From assembly GCF_027595985.1 (NCBI RefSeq), contig NC_073302.1, forward strand, positions 282,794,668-282,858,667: a stretch of 64,000 bases of DNA, given 5' to 3'. Positions within the stretch are counted from its first letter, which is position 1; each line of letters begins with the position of its first letter. Both the position numbers and the translations under genes were made by a program. Below are positions 23,440 through 35,090 of this stretch, one piece after another. Under the pieces are notes generated by a model that saw only the letters and a program-made list of their open reading frames with translations, was not told where the DNA came from and did not search any database. This DNA is from Sorex araneus (Eukaryota > Chordata > Mammalia > Eulipotyphla > Soricidae).

Positions 23440-24370
23440 TCTAGAGTAATACTTAGAGTTACATAGTAATTCTTTTTATGTGTGCTTGTTTGGCTTAGCA
23501 GTGCCCAAATAATGTTTTTTCCCCACATCTTTACAGTTACATGATTTGTTTTTAATTCTAAATAATGTTTTGGTATTCATGTAGCACAGTTTACTTATCT
23601 ATTCACCTTTTGGTGGTTTCTAGGTTGGGGAATTATAAGAAAACCAATATAAACATGAGACTCAATTTATTATAGTAAGAAACTGTTGGATTATACCTCA
23701 ATGTGACTGTCCTATTCCCAGAAGCAATAAAGACTGCATCCTTGGTAGGATTTCATAAGTGTTTTCAAATTTTAGTCATTTTAATAGGTGCCTAGTAGCA
23801 TACCCTTGTTTTAATTTGTAGCTCATTTAAAATACATATGGAGCAAACATCTATCTTGTAGTTACCTGCAAGATGCTATGCATATAGTTACCTGTGATCT
23901 GTATAGATTACTTGATGACATATGGATTCAGATCTTTTTCAAACTTTTTAATTAGTTTGGTTGGTCTTGGGAACTAATGGTTAAGATCATGTGAGGAGAG
24001 AGGCAGAACGGTGAGAAAACACAACCCTGAAAGATGTAAGAATTGAGTTAGACCAGTTTGATTAACATTGATTGGCAATTGCCTGAGGAATGTCCTCCCC
24101 CTTTCTTCCATGTTCCAAGAGGTAAATATTGTATATAAAGGGTAGCCAATGGTCCAGTCTCGGAACTCATGGCTTTATTGTTTGCTATAACCCAGTTGCC
24201 AAGGGCTGATTCCCTGAAGTCTGTGTTTTATTGTTAAGTCTTGGGAGTTCTTTGTAGGTTTTGAATCAAGTTGTCTATCAGATAGTGGTTTGGCCAGTAT
24301 TCTTACTCTTTTTGTGCTTTGGATTTTAATTATATTAGAAGTAAATTTTCTGAGAAAAAAAAGTTTTCAA
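23440..24370 (-). mobile_element. Old L1 (L1M-like) 3' region, antisense, interrupted by an LTR-like block
   Basis: The plus strand reads as classic antisense L1: cacagtttacttatctattc, then ttctaggttggggaattata, ttttagtcattttaataggt and gtagctcattt. After the inserted block it continues with gggagttctttgtaggtttt and gtctatcagatag (antisense of the DKGLISR region). Divergence is high and no frame is open. Confidence 0.75.
23976..24240 (+). mobile_element. LTR-like insert inside the old L1
   Basis: About 260 bases break the L1 alignment. The insert contains tgtgaggagagaggcagaac near its start, a TATA box (gtatataaaggg, 24131-24142), and then tctcggaactcatggcttta and gattccctgaagtctg, as expected for the R/U5 part of an LTR. 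The words gtcttggga flank it on both sides (near 23967 and 24239), but TG...CA ends are not clean. The identification rests mainly on layout. Confidence 0.45.
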
Positions 24371-24384
24371 TTGAAAGAATTCTA

Positions 24385-24570
24385 ATTTATGGGTGGACAC
24401 TGGAAAAATAGTACAAAAGTAAAGGCACTTACATGCACATTCCAACCCAGAATTTGATACTCAGTACATTTATGGTCCTCATGGCAGCACCATGAGTTAC
24501 TCCTGAGCACAAAGCAAGCCCTAAGCAAGCTAGGGTTCCCTTTTTATCAGCCTAAAAATAAAAAAAAAAT
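24385..24570 (+). mobile_element. Old SINE-A copy
   Basis: Traces of the head (aaaatagtacaaaagtaaag), the body (tttatggtcctcatggcagc, gagttactcctgagcacaaa) and an A tail. Confidence 0.6.
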
Positions 24571-25879
24571 AGCTTTTGATTTTGTCTTCCATAGATAATT
24601 CTTTTGATGTTATTTGGAAAATATCAGTGTCAAAATCTGTGCCACCTTGATTATCATTTAGTTTGGGTTCTAGACATTTTGCAAATATAGTCTGCAATTT
24701 TAAGTCCATGATCTATTTTGACAGCAATTTTGTTTTCGCAAGTTTATACTATTTTAATATAATTTTCTGATTTCAATATAATCTCAACAGACCAAGGTTT
24801 ATCACTTGCTTTAAACCACGTTTATAATACCAAGATCTGTGTTTGGACAAATCATTTTTAAAGAAGAAATTACATTGTGGAAAGACAATAAAATGTTAAA
24901 GTGTATTTCTAATTGCTCAATTGTTTCAGAGGATTTTGTGCATTTTAAAAAAATTTGAAGTGACTCAAACAATACTACTTTATTTTAAAAACATATTAAA
25001 ATAAAATTTAATATATTAAAAATTAAAGGTAAAATATTTAAAATTCCATCCAGTGCATAATTCACATCCAAAATTCAAATATTTACTTAGATTTTAAAAT
25101 AGAGGAGAAAGACATTTGGAGAAAATTGCAATCAATAGGAAATTAAATAGATCATGAATTCAAAAATATATAGTATGACTCTCCATAAGCATCAATATAA
25201 ATATTTATAAATTTTACTTTAAAATAAAATGCTAATTTCTGAATTTCCATTAAGAATTATTCTTATATTTTATACATATATAAACATTTATCTATTTTCC
25301 TTCCTATCATCTACAGGCCTTTGTGTATTTCCTAAAATTAAAGTTTTTCAACATAATTTATAAATATATTGTTTAGAGAGACTCAATTATGATTTTAGCA
25401 AAAGGACATTATTTTATCATTGGATATTAAAATAAGTTAACATTAAAAAATTAGCGTTTTTGCATGTACAAACTTGTATATCTACATGTGCTCAGTATTT
25501 TAATATGCAGATATAAAATGAAATCTATTCAAATAGATATATTTTACATTTCAGTAACATAATAAATTTAGGAGCAGAAAACAATTTTAGGATGTTCTGA
25601 GTAATTGAAATAGGTCTTACATAATTTAAAATCTTTCTGAGTGAGGCAGTGGAGACTACTTAAAAGAATAATTCAAGACTGTAAGAGAGTTAAAGGATTA
25701 TGGAAAAAACCTGATTGGAACTAACTGTACTAAAGCCGATGTAGCATTAAATAGTAAAACACATTTTTATATCAATAAGCAACTATTAATATAATACATT
25801 TTTTTAAAAAGCATTGCATAAATGTAAGATTACTTTAAAAGACATATATTTAACCAAGGATTCAACAGTTATGCTTTTA
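24571..25879. other. Very AT-rich desert
   Basis: No gene or recognisable element. Confidence 0.5.
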
Positions 25880-26025
25880 GGAGCTGGAGAGATTTTACAG
25901 CTCGTAGGGCATTTGCCTTGCTTGGAGCTAACCTTGGTTGATCTCTCTTACCACATATGTTTCTTCAGTGCCTTCCAGGAATGATCCCTGAGCTCAGATT
26001 CAGAAGTAAGCCCTGAACTCCCAAC
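25880..26025 (+). mobile_element. Old SINE-A copy
   Basis: The head ggagctggagagattttaca and gcatttgccttgcttggagc is clear. The B-box is lost. The body atgatccctgagctcagatt is present. Confidence 0.75.
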
Positions 26026-26571
26026 CTGGAATATAATAGATAATATTATATAATTTTTGCACTAAATGTATAATAAGGAGAAAAGGGTTAATGAATTTTA
26101 ATTTCAATATAAATTAGTATATATAATATATCCACATTTTACTGGAATTAATATACCCTGAATTAGAATTTGAACATATTTTTTGAAAAAGAAAATAATT
26201 TCTTCAGAAAGTTGAATGCACTTGATGTTTTCAATGCAGATATACACAATAGCTGAATCACACATAATAAAGACAGAAGTTTTAAAATTTAAAAGGCTGA
26301 TTTTATTATTTTTCTTCTGAATAAAGCTTTGAGATGTTTAAAATAATTTTGTCATAAATCATTTTAGATTCTTTTTTTAAAGTCAAGACAAAGTTGGTTT
26401 GCAAAGCTAGGAATATTTTAGGTCATACCTCTTCAAAAGATATTGCTATACCATACCAACTACCAAAGTACTAATATTCTTGCATAATTTTCCATTGCAA
26501 GCTCTTTTGTTAGACTCCTTTCTCTTTGGTGAATTCAGTTCTTGCATTAACATATGAGTTGTGAGGTAGTG
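26026..26571. other. AT-rich stretch without recognised gene
   Basis: Nothing identified. Confidence 0.45.
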
Positions 26572-26635
26572 GAACTTAGCCCCACCCTTCAATACATGGG
26601 CTCATGCCAGGTATCACTCCTGGAATTGCTTGGAA
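26572..26635 (-). mobile_element. Possible SINE-A body fragment
   Basis: The phrase gccaggtatcactcctggaa resembles the antisense SINE-A body next to a full SINE-B. Too short to be sure. Confidence 0.35.
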
Positions 26636-26647
26636 AAACATTAAGTG

Positions 26648-26896
26648 GTTACTGTCACTGTCATTGTCATCCCATTGCTCATCAATTTGCTCGAAAGGGC
26701 ACCAGTAACGTCTCCATTGTTTGTTGTTACTGTTTTTGGCATATCGAATATGCCATGGGGAGCTTGCCAGGCTCTGCCGTGCGGGCGAGATACTCTCAGT
26801 AGCTTGCCAGGCTCTCCAAGAGGGGAGGAGGAATCGAACCTGGGGCGGTTGTGTGCAAGGCAAATGCCCTACCCACTGTACTATCACTCCACCCCA
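26648..26896 (-). mobile_element. SINE-B, full length
   Basis: All antisense modules are present: ttactgtcactgtcattgtc, caccagtaacgtctccattg, ttggcatatcgaatatgcca, agcttgccaggctctgccgt and ggaggaatcgaacctggggc. The open frames on both strands here are read-through of the element. Confidence 0.94.
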
Positions 26897-27829
26897 CAGG
26901 GGATTAAATCAGATACAGAACATCACATCTTCCAGCCTTCCATCCAAGTTAATTGAGTCTTACCAGGAGTGCCCTCTGGGTCCACTGAGCTCTATTTTGA
27001 GAGGCCTCACTCCCCCAAAAAACATTTCATTAATGTGTGTCTTTGGTAGCATTAGTCTGACTACACAGTTTTTGCACTTTTCACTGTTTTCACAGTTAGG
27101 GAAGTTTTTTCAATCTATTATTTTGGTACTATATTTAGCACTTTTATCCACACATACTATTTAGCATTGCTGTGTGACACATTATATCCAAAATTTGTGG
27201 TTTGAGCTGTATGTTATATCCTAGTTTGTGGGAGTCAGGAACCCAGGGTAATTTTTTTTGGTTTCCTGTGAATCAGAAGGTGCAGGGAGAACATACTCAG
27301 GATCAAAGAGCTAATAAGGAGAAAGGAAGACACTTCGGTGCAGGAAATTGTGACTGAAACTCGTGCTTCTCTTTGGATGCTATCACGATGATTCCTCTAA
27401 GCATATGGTAGATAACCTAATTCCGAATGAAAATTATTCACCTGATACAACCCTATCAGAAAAATTCTTTACTTAGTAAAAACATCTAGGTTATTTGACA
27501 AGTACATATTTAATATAATTGCAAAAAAATCCATCAATTTCAACATACAATTTAAACAGTTTTATGAATGTAAAATATTATTTTATAATGTGTTTCAGGT
27601 TACAATGTATTCTGAGTCAAATTTTGGAAATTATATTGCTATTGTAAATATAGATAAAAAGTAATAAAATTCACATTGTATTTCTAGTTGTAAAAATACA
27701 CACATTTCTCTACCTAGTCTAAAACACATACTAAACTAGCTATTCACTGAAAACTGAAAATATAATGGTAAAATATGCTTGCCTTTTAATAATTTATAAT
27801 GAAGATCTTTAATACTACACAGAAATTTA
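26897..27829. other. Stretch without recognised gene
   Basis: No gene identified. Confidence 0.45.
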
Positions 27830-27937
27830 GGTTCCTGATGGGTGCTCAGGGATTTGGCCACAAGATGAAACAAGGTTTGGCTACATACCATGCAAGCACC
27901 TGACCTTTCTGTACCATCTCTCTTTACCAATTACTGT
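27830..27937 (-). mobile_element. Old SINE head and partial body
   Basis: Antisense aaggtttggctacataccat and gcaagcacctgacctttctg match a decayed tRNA head, with gggtgctcagggatttgg as body remnant. Confidence 0.5.
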
Positions 27938-28428
27938 TGAGATATAAAAGTCTTTATCTCATTTTAAAATCTTGTTTTTTTATCATTTTGAAATTTTATC
28001 AAGGTATAAATATGTTATTTATATATATAGTATGAATATTGCATGTTTTTAATTAGATCAACAGACTATAATTTTTATAACTAATTATGAAGTACACAAA
28101 AGTTATTAATGATATATTTTGATGCTTTTTGAGGCACTGTGATTTAAAATTTTATTAGTGATAGGGTTTCATAAACACTTCCTACCCATTTTCCATAATT
28201 ATCACACCATATTGATGGGGTTCAAATATCTTGTGAACCATCAGAACACCTATAATGGCGAATACAAGTTGCCTTAAAAGCCTTTGTCCCTCTCAGAGAG
28301 CCCAGCAAGCTACCAAGAGTATCCCACTCACATGGCAGAGACTGGCAAGCTACCCCTGGCGTATTCTATATACCAAAATCAGTAACAACAGTGGACCTCA
28401 TTCCCCTAACCTTGGAAGAGCCCCCAAT

Positions 28429-28833
28429 ATGGCAGTGTTCAGAAGGACGAACAAGGAGGGGCTGATAAAATCTAAGGGTCAAACTAGACTGCCAAAACTA
28501 AGAAGGACTAACGTGACTGTTTGCACTTTTAATGCACGTACGCTGGCATCAGAAGCATCCATCGAGGATCTGATGGTGCAAGCATGGAAGATCAAATATG
28601 ACATCATAGGATTGACCAAGACGAGTGGCCAGCAACTACACCAACTCCTCTTTGCTGATTACATCTTTCTCATAACACCAAATATCAGCCAAGCGGCACG
28701 AATGCTGGTCGACTTTGACCATGAATGGGGAAAGGTTGGGCTGAAGATGAGTCTCACCAAGACAATGTTCATGAGAAACAAACTAGTTCCTGATGTTCCA
28801 TTTGCCCTCAACAGAATGAACATCTCTGAATAG
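28429..28833 (+). pseudogene. RTE protein remnant: endonuclease N-terminus fused in frame to RT segment
   Basis: The most likely original start is the Met at 28429 (MAVFRRTNKEG); an earlier Met at 28255 lies in flanking sequence. Residues of about 32-60 read VTVCTFNARTLASEASIEDL and KYDIIGLTKT, the metal-binding NxRTL and E/K-T start of the APE-type endonuclease. The expected glutamate in the LTET motif is K here. The chain then passes directly to HQLLFADYIFLITP, where the RT catalytic FADD box has become FADY. It goes on with GKVGLKMSLTKTMFMRN and ends at a stop after MNISE. The deletion happens to keep frame. Two catalytic positions are altered, so it cannot be active. Confidence 0.85.
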
Positions 28834-29410
28834 CAGTAGTTATGTGTACTCAGCATGACAAATGACCTGGCACTTAAACTGTGCAGGAGGAAGAGATCAG
28901 TGTGGAACGCCTTCAAGAGCATAAAAGAAGTGGTTAAGAGGACAAAGAACCTCCAGCTCCAGGCACATCTTTCGACTCCACTATTCTTCCTGCACTAACA
29001 TATGTCTCAGAGACCTGGACCTGAGAAAACAGGATGAGAACGCTATTTGTGTATCCCAAAGAGGAATCGAAAATGCTATGCTTGGAGTATCACATTCCAC
29101 TCAAGTGAGAGAAGGAATCCGGGGTTCTGACCTCCGTTGATGATCAAGAATTAGGGATGCTGTCTCATTGACAAGCATTGAAAAACAAATGGGCCGGACA
29201 CGTAATGCGATTTAGAGACAACTGCTTAAGTAGAGCTATTACCGACTGGATTCCACGAGACATCAAAAGACCATGTGGCTGCCCACCTATGAGATGATCA
29301 GACTTTCTTGTCAAAACCCTGAACAAACGGTTTGAGGCTCTTTGCAATCCTGGAGCGAGCAGTTGCCATTGGGCTACAATAGCACAGGACAGGGACAAAT
29401 GAAGATGTTC
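28834..29410 (+). pseudogene. RTE RT C-terminal region, multiply frameshifted
   Basis: After the stop the reading continues in changing frames: TNDLALKLCRRKRSVWNAFK, then SETWT, WAGHVMRFRDN, ITDWIPRDIKR, SDFLVKTLNKRFEAL and HWATIAQDRDK. These blocks are the conserved C-terminus of nematode-like RTE proteins. They are collinear with the fragment at 22.4-22.8 kb. Confidence 0.85.
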
Positions 29411-29458
29411 GAACAAATCAAAGATGAACAAGATGACAAATGATACAAGTGATACAAG

Positions 29459-30453
29459 GTTTCATATGGATTTCAGGTATTATAGTTAGTACCAGCTTTA
29501 AGGAACTATTTTGAAAATAGCAAAACAGAATCCCTTTTATCTGTTGATGAAGAATAAGAGGTGAGAGATGAATATAGTGATAAATGCAGAGATGAGAAAT
29601 AACTAGAAAGCATATTTTCCTTTTTATCCAAAGATAAAATACTACATGTCAAATTAGATTGTCAATAATAATAATGAAAGGACAACTAAAGTTTCTTTTT
29701 AATTTTGAAGAAAGAAATAATAACTACACGGAGCTACTTTAATAACTATACAGAATAAGAATACGTCAAGTATTCTGCTAGGAATTTTAAATATGCTATT
29801 GTATGTATTACCTTGAAAAATAGTCTTATTCATGCATTTCATTGAATAATATAGTACACTTGGTCAAAGATGTGCAAATTGCACAAAAGGCCTAAAGGAA
29901 AATTTGATTATAACGTTATAAAATTTATAAGATTTTTTTTATAAAACTTACTACACAGAATAACTTTCTTTCTTGACTGGTGTTTATATTTGAAGATAAT
30001 AGAAAGTTGATTGGAAAATATGTTAGAATTATAGAACATACTCTTTCATTAGATATTTGAGGATATTTTTGATTGAATTCAATATATACATTTGGTGTTT
30101 GGAGATTATATTATATGGAAGTTGAATTGTATTCCCTTTTTATATTTTAGTAAGTTATTGTAATTTTTATTCTAGAGTAAAATATGCCTGTTAAATTAAT
30201 GTAACAACAATTTGTTAAAATTCTTTTAAAATATACATATAAGTTTATTAATAAATCTTTGAACCTCAACCATACAGTTCTTTGAAATTCAAAAGTGTAT
30301 TTTGGCAGTATAAACTGTTTCTTTACAAATAAAGACTATAGTTTCTAAGTGTTAAAACAAGATGCTGAATGACAACTTAAAAATAAAAATATATTTTATA
30401 TATGGATTGTGAACTGTTTGAAACAGAAATGATAAGCATTAAAGTTAAAAATT
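29459..30453. other. AT-rich desert
   Basis: No gene or element recognised. Confidence 0.5.
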
Positions 30454-30464
30454 TTTGTGTGCCT

Positions 30465-31227
30465 ACTGCTGGGAATATATCCCAGAAAAGCCAAAAAGTA
30501 TAGTTGAAGTGACATATGCACTTATATGTTCACCGCAGCACTGTTTACAATAGCCAGAATCTGGAAAAAACCCGAGTGCCCTAGAACAGATGACTGGTTG
30601 AAGAAACTCTGGTACATCTATACAATGGAATACTATGCAACTGTTAGAAAAAATGAGGTCATGACGTTTGCATATAAGTGGATCAGCATGGAAAGTATCA
30701 TCCTAAGTGAAATGAGTCAGAAAGAGAGAGACAGACATAGAAAGATTGCACTCATCTGTGGAATATAGAATAATAGACTATAAGACTAACGCCCAAGAAT
30801 ATTAGAAATAAGTACCAGGAGGTTGTCTCCATGGCTTGGAGGCTGGTCTCTCATTCTGGGTAACTCAGGGAAGGGACCACCAAATAAAATGTGGTCAGAG
30901 GTCATGTGGGGGAAGGGTGATGCGGGCCGAATACAGACTAGAGACTGAACACAATGGCCACTCAACACCTTTATTGCAAACCACAACACCTAATCAGAGA
31001 GAGAGAACAAAAGGGAATACCCTGCCAGAGTGGCAGTGTGGGGTGGGGGGAGACGGGACTGGGGAAGGTGGGAGGGATGTTGGGTTTACTGGTGGTGGAG
31101 AATGGGCACTGGTGAAGGGATGGGTTATCGAACTTTGTATGGGGGAAACATGAGCACAAAAATGTATAAATCTGTAACTGTACCCTCACGATGACTCTCT
31201 AATTAAAAATAAACTAATAAAAAAATG
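30465..31227 (+). mobile_element. L1 3' end with target-site duplication
   Basis: It begins actgctgggaatatatccca within ORF2 and ends aattaaaaataaactaataa with an A tail. The duplication tttgtgtgcct (30454-30464) and tttgtgtacct (31228-31238) differs at one base. It includes the whole ORF2 end, the G-rich 3' UTR and the attctctaattaaaa-type terminus. It is the least decayed L1 tail in the window. Confidence 0.95.
30526..30768 (+). pseudogene. L1 ORF2 C-terminus (last 80 residues), open
   Basis: The frame shows FTAALFTIARIWKKPECP, then WLKKLWYIYTMEYYATVRKN, SIILSEMSQKERDRHR and KIALICGI, then the ORF2 stop. This matches the C-terminal tail of L1 ORF2p (the part after the cysteine-rich segment). 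The apparent Met start is an internal ORF2 methionine: L1 sequence extends upstream (GIYPRKAKK) with a stop in between. 5' truncation removes endonuclease and RT. Confidence 0.93.
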
Positions 31228-31384
31228 TTTGTGTACCTGATAAGAAGAAGATCTGGCCTATGGGTGGAAATCTGGGAACACTGGTGGATCAAAGCCCACA
31301 TGTGTGGAAGGATTGCTCTTAGAATATTGAATGCCTGAACAAATGTATTTTGAAAAACTTTGTAATCATGGTGTTTAAATTTAA

Positions 31385-31510
31385 CTTGCCAGGGTTCCAT
31401 CCCAGTGTCCCATATGATCCCTTAACCCCTCCAGAAGTGATACCAGATGCAGATCCCTGAGTAAACCCCGAGCATTGCAAGGTAGTGTTCCAAAACATAA
31501 AAACAAAAAA
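31385..31510 (+). mobile_element. SINE-A, head truncated
   Basis: It starts at the B-box region (cagggttccatcccagtgtc) and shows catatgatcccttaacccct and agatccctgagtaaaccccg, then an A-rich tail. Confidence 0.75.
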
Positions 31511-31564
31511 TACATTGGTTTATACCAATATATGATTTCCCGATATCTATTTCTTTTCAACATG

Positions 31565-31830
31565 TTAAGTGGTCACTCAGGAGAAACAATGATACAGAAA
31601 GTTCTATCATATGTGGGATACAAAAAAATCTACATTGTTCCAGAGTAACAAATGGTCAAAGGCAATCAGACCTGAGAACTGACCTAGGGAAGTAAATGTA
31701 ACATTGTCTCGAACAAGGATAGAAGCCCTGGGATTGGGGATTCATGTTGAAGGTGTGGTGGTGGAACATTGTATTCCTAAAAACCTATACCTCACAATTT
31801 AGGGAAATAAGATGCCTAATATAAAATGTA
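31565..31830 (+). mobile_element. Probable very old L1 3' UTR
   Basis: The phrase tctatcatatgtgggataca equals the end of ORF2 in the L1 at 53.0 kb (ctctcatatgtgggatatac). Further on there is gaaggtgtggtggtggaaca near the end. Divergence is high. Confidence 0.45.
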
Positions 31831-33683
31831 ACATATTTTTTAAAGATTACCTGTTTTAAGAATGTTAGATGAGTCATTTTCTGGATTAAGAGCTCTCTCT
31901 GGATCAAGACTTACCTTCGTCTCTTATTTTGATTTGCAATAATTTGACATCATGTTTCCTGCTTCTTATCACAGTGTAAACAAATATTCCACATTTATAT
32001 AGAAAATGCACATAGTAAGATTATAAGTGAGGCCGATAAAGACACTCTAAAAAGTTTAAGGACGATTTTCAGAGATTTACAGCAATCAGGGTTATTTAGA
32101 TATAATACATTATATTTCATGAATAAAAATAAAGACTGAGTGCTGGTTATGATATCTTAAACAACACTAAACCAAGTAGCTTATTACCTGTGTATTAGTT
32201 TTAAATCTCTGTATAACAAATGATTGCAACTCTAAGATACTCATCTTAATTTTCTAACAATTCTTCAGATTGAAATTGTCTTAGTTGAGCAATTTGCAAA
32301 GCTCTTATAAAATAAAAGTCAACCTATCACAAATATGAACTCAGCTCTACCAACTGGCAGGGAGGATCACTTCAAAAACTCCTTCAGATTGTTGATCCAA
32401 TGGAATTCCATGAAATTCTGATGCTGGCTTCTCTGCTTTCCTGCTGCTAGCCAGAAGCATCTACTCTCAGCTCCTAGACATTTTAGCATTATTTATTTCT
32501 TGAATATCCTCTAGGTTTCTATAGGGTAGTGCTCAAAGTTTAGATAGTGAATACTGTAGAGAATAATTTTTTCTAAAAACATATTTGATTATTTTGTGCA
32601 AGAAATTCTTTGATCATGATTTACAACAGTATTCATGTTTATTTCTTATGCTGCAAAGATTTTTAAAAACATAGTGTTTTGCTGTATTTTTTAAAAAATG
32701 ATTGACTTGCTTGGTTTACAAAATATAATCTATCTCTATAATTTTATATGGTTCAAGATTCAGAACTTTCGTCACTAAATTTCTAGCATTATCCCACCAG
32801 AACATATTTTTCTATCACCTACCCCACCATCACCACCCACCCCTTTTGCTTGAAGAAGCCAGCATAAATTTCACTGTATAAATATTAGTTTTTCATTTTT
32901 TTTCACTCAGTCCATTTTTTCAATTATTTATATTTCATATATGAATGAAAATATTTGTAATAAATTTGTTTCCTTATTTCACTTAGCATAATCTCTTTTT
33001 TATCTGTTTTGTCCACAATGGTACAATTTCTTAATTTTAAACTTCAAAAATTGATATTCAGTTAGCATGCATGCCACAGATTCTTTGTTCAAACCTCTGT
33101 CGATCAGCAAGTAGAATAAATACATATTTTGGATTTTGTAAATAGTGCTGCTATAAATTAGGTGTGCAAATAACGTTTCAAATTGTTTTTTTGCAACTTT
33201 TGTATAAATAACTAGATAAAGTATTAATGAAAGATATATTAAAATAGAAAATGTCTTGCAGTACACAAAGGCAAAGTCACTTATACTAGTAAATGCTATT
33301 CAACACGAATTGAATATGTATACTGCCTACCTCCTACCAATAGATCTAAGGAATAGAAGCTTAAATTCTTTTACTTAATTCTTATCTTACTGATTCAGAT
33401 CAAAATAGTTAATGCATGTATAACGTTTATAAGAGTCCTGTGAGTTTCAATGGATTTTATGTACTTGTGTTACATTCTTGAAATAATATCTAATTGATTT
33501 TATTTCTAAAGGAATATGTTCTCTGTTAGTATCTTTTTTTAGATGGGCATGGACTGACAGACTTAAGCTTCTGATAATCTTTTTGTATTAAAAGAATACA
33601 GTTAATAATTTTGGCAGCATACTTTGGAAATAATTTACTAATTGTAATATACTGAGAATTTTATAAACCAACAAATCCTTTCT
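31831..33683. other. AT-rich stretch, possible decayed LTR near 32195-32470
   Basis: No gene recognised. Around 32195-32470 phrases such as tctctgtataacaaatgatt and gctggcttctctgctttcct recall old mammalian MaLR-type LTRs, but I cannot confirm this. Confidence 0.35.
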
Positions 33684-33756
33684 CCTTCCTTCCTTCCTTC
33701 CTTCCTTCCTTCCTTCCTTCCTTCCTTCCTTCCTTCCTTCCTTCCTTCCTTCCTTC
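33684..33756. repeat. (CCTT)n microsatellite
   Basis: A nearly perfect tetranucleotide array of about 18 units. The antisense open frame with repeated KEGR is produced by it. Confidence 0.97.
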
Positions 33757-34529
33757 TCTTCCATTTTTTTCAGTTTATTTTTCATCTCTCAGATTAAACT
33801 AGAAGCAAAAACTTGAAACTGGAAAGGATCTGATTTGTATAGAAGGGTGAGTTTTTAGCATCAATGTTTACTATTGATATTTCTAGTAGAATTTTGTTCC
33901 AGAAAATATGATTTTTCATTGTCTCCTAAAATTCTCATAGTCCCTATCTAGAGGCCCCTTTTACATAATTATACATATGTATATATATATGTATATCATT
34001 ACATTATATTAAAAAAGTATAGCTCATTTTCAGGCATTCACATATGAGTTAATTTTATGTGATTGAGAAAGAAATTCCCACCTAATTAGTAGAAAAACAC
34101 CATTTTTCCCCTTGCATCTCTCTGTATCTTATGTCTTTGTAGAATTGACTAGATTTTTACAGCTAAGTAGATATGGAAGAAAAGTCAATTTATTTGCCTC
34201 GCTGTGCTCCTAATCCTTTCGAGGTTCATTATGGTTGTTTCAATGATCCAGCTCTTAGGACCATAGGCCTAAAATATCCATTCCTTCACTGGTTTTCAGT
34301 TGAGTTTTGCTTTCTGCATTTTTGTACTGTCTGCATTTTTTATTTTTGAGACAAGTTCTAGTCTCATGCAGGTAAGGGTCTATTGGATCCTTCTCACAAT
34401 CTTTATCTCACATCTGTATTTCTGTATTTGGTTAGAGAAACCACTCTTTTTCTAAAGAAATCATGTAATTAGATTAGGCTCACTGAGCAAATATATCTTC
34501 TAAATATTAAAGGTAGAAAGAATAAGAGG
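33757..34529. other. AT-rich stretch without recognised gene
   Basis: Contains a short alternating tacatatgtatata stretch near 33970-33997. Nothing else. Confidence 0.45.
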
Positions 34530-34767
34530 GCAACTGTCATCCTGTTGTTCATTGATTTGCTCGAATGGGCCCAGTAACGTCTCCATGATGAGACTTCTTG
34601 TCACTGCTTTTGTCATATCCAATACACCACGGGTAGCTTGCCAGGCTCTGCTGTGTGGGTGGGAAACCTTCAGTAGCTTGATGGGCTCTTAGAGAGGCAT
34701 GAAGGAATTGAACCCGGGTAGTTCGGGTGCAAGGCAAACGCCCTACCCACCCTACCCACTCCAGGGT
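34530..34767 (-). mobile_element. SINE-B with duplicated head segment
   Basis: Antisense modules are ordered as usual, from ctgtcatcctgttgttcatt to acgccctacccaccctaccc. The word ctaccca is doubled in the head, and the gctatcgctccagcccc end is reduced to actccagg. Confidence 0.9.
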
Positions 34768-35090
34768 GGATAGGAAACTAAGACTCAAATTTAAATGACA
34801 CGTTAGAAGAGACCTGATGTGAGCAACGTGAATAATGAATTAACATTATTTATAAAATAAATTAATTTTGATATGCTGTATACATTGTGATATGAACCAT
34901 AAGACATATATTTCCTATGTTCTTATAGAAAAGAATAAACTATGGAGATAGTAAGAACAAAAAAAAGATAACAAAAAATAAGTGACTGCTAGAGACATAG
35001 AGAAAGGAGAGTACAAAGAGGAAGGAGGCAAGAAAAGCATCATAGCTTTCAAGATACGGTCTTTCCCAACTTTTGTTAAGCTGACTGATT

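Larger units (their letters stand above)
28278..29458 (+). mobile_element. RTE-clade LINE, internally deleted but carrying both ends
   Basis: The 5' untranslated module (tctcagagagcccagcaagc, actggcaagctacccctggc, taccaaaatcagtaacaaca) leads into a protein whose first part is an AP-endonuclease N-terminus. The protein then jumps to the reverse transcriptase C-terminal third. The 3' end is acaaatcaaagatgaacaag with a gatgacaaatgatacaagtg tail. At about 1.2 kb it is far shorter than a complete RTE of roughly 3 kb, so most of the endonuclease and the RT core are deleted. From memory, an RTE shared by Sorex and parasitic nematodes (RTE1_Sar) is known. This copy is probably the same family. Confidence 0.9.

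Noticed and set aside
26576-26887. Minus-strand open frame of about 103 codons
   Set aside because: It is read-through of a SINE-B; similar frames occur in other copies (17962-18228, 8264-8467).
28255-28428. Upstream methionine as true start of the RTE protein
   Set aside because: 28255 lies outside the RTE 5' module and the intervening codons are RTE 5' UTR shared with SINE-B. Met at 28429 is the better start.
30836-31153. Plus-strand open frame of about 105 codons, G-rich
   Set aside because: It lies in the L1 3' UTR after the ORF2 stop and corresponds to the G-rich tract of other L1 tails.
33588-33785. Minus-strand open frame with repeated KEGR
   Set aside because: It is produced by the (CCTT)n microsatellite.
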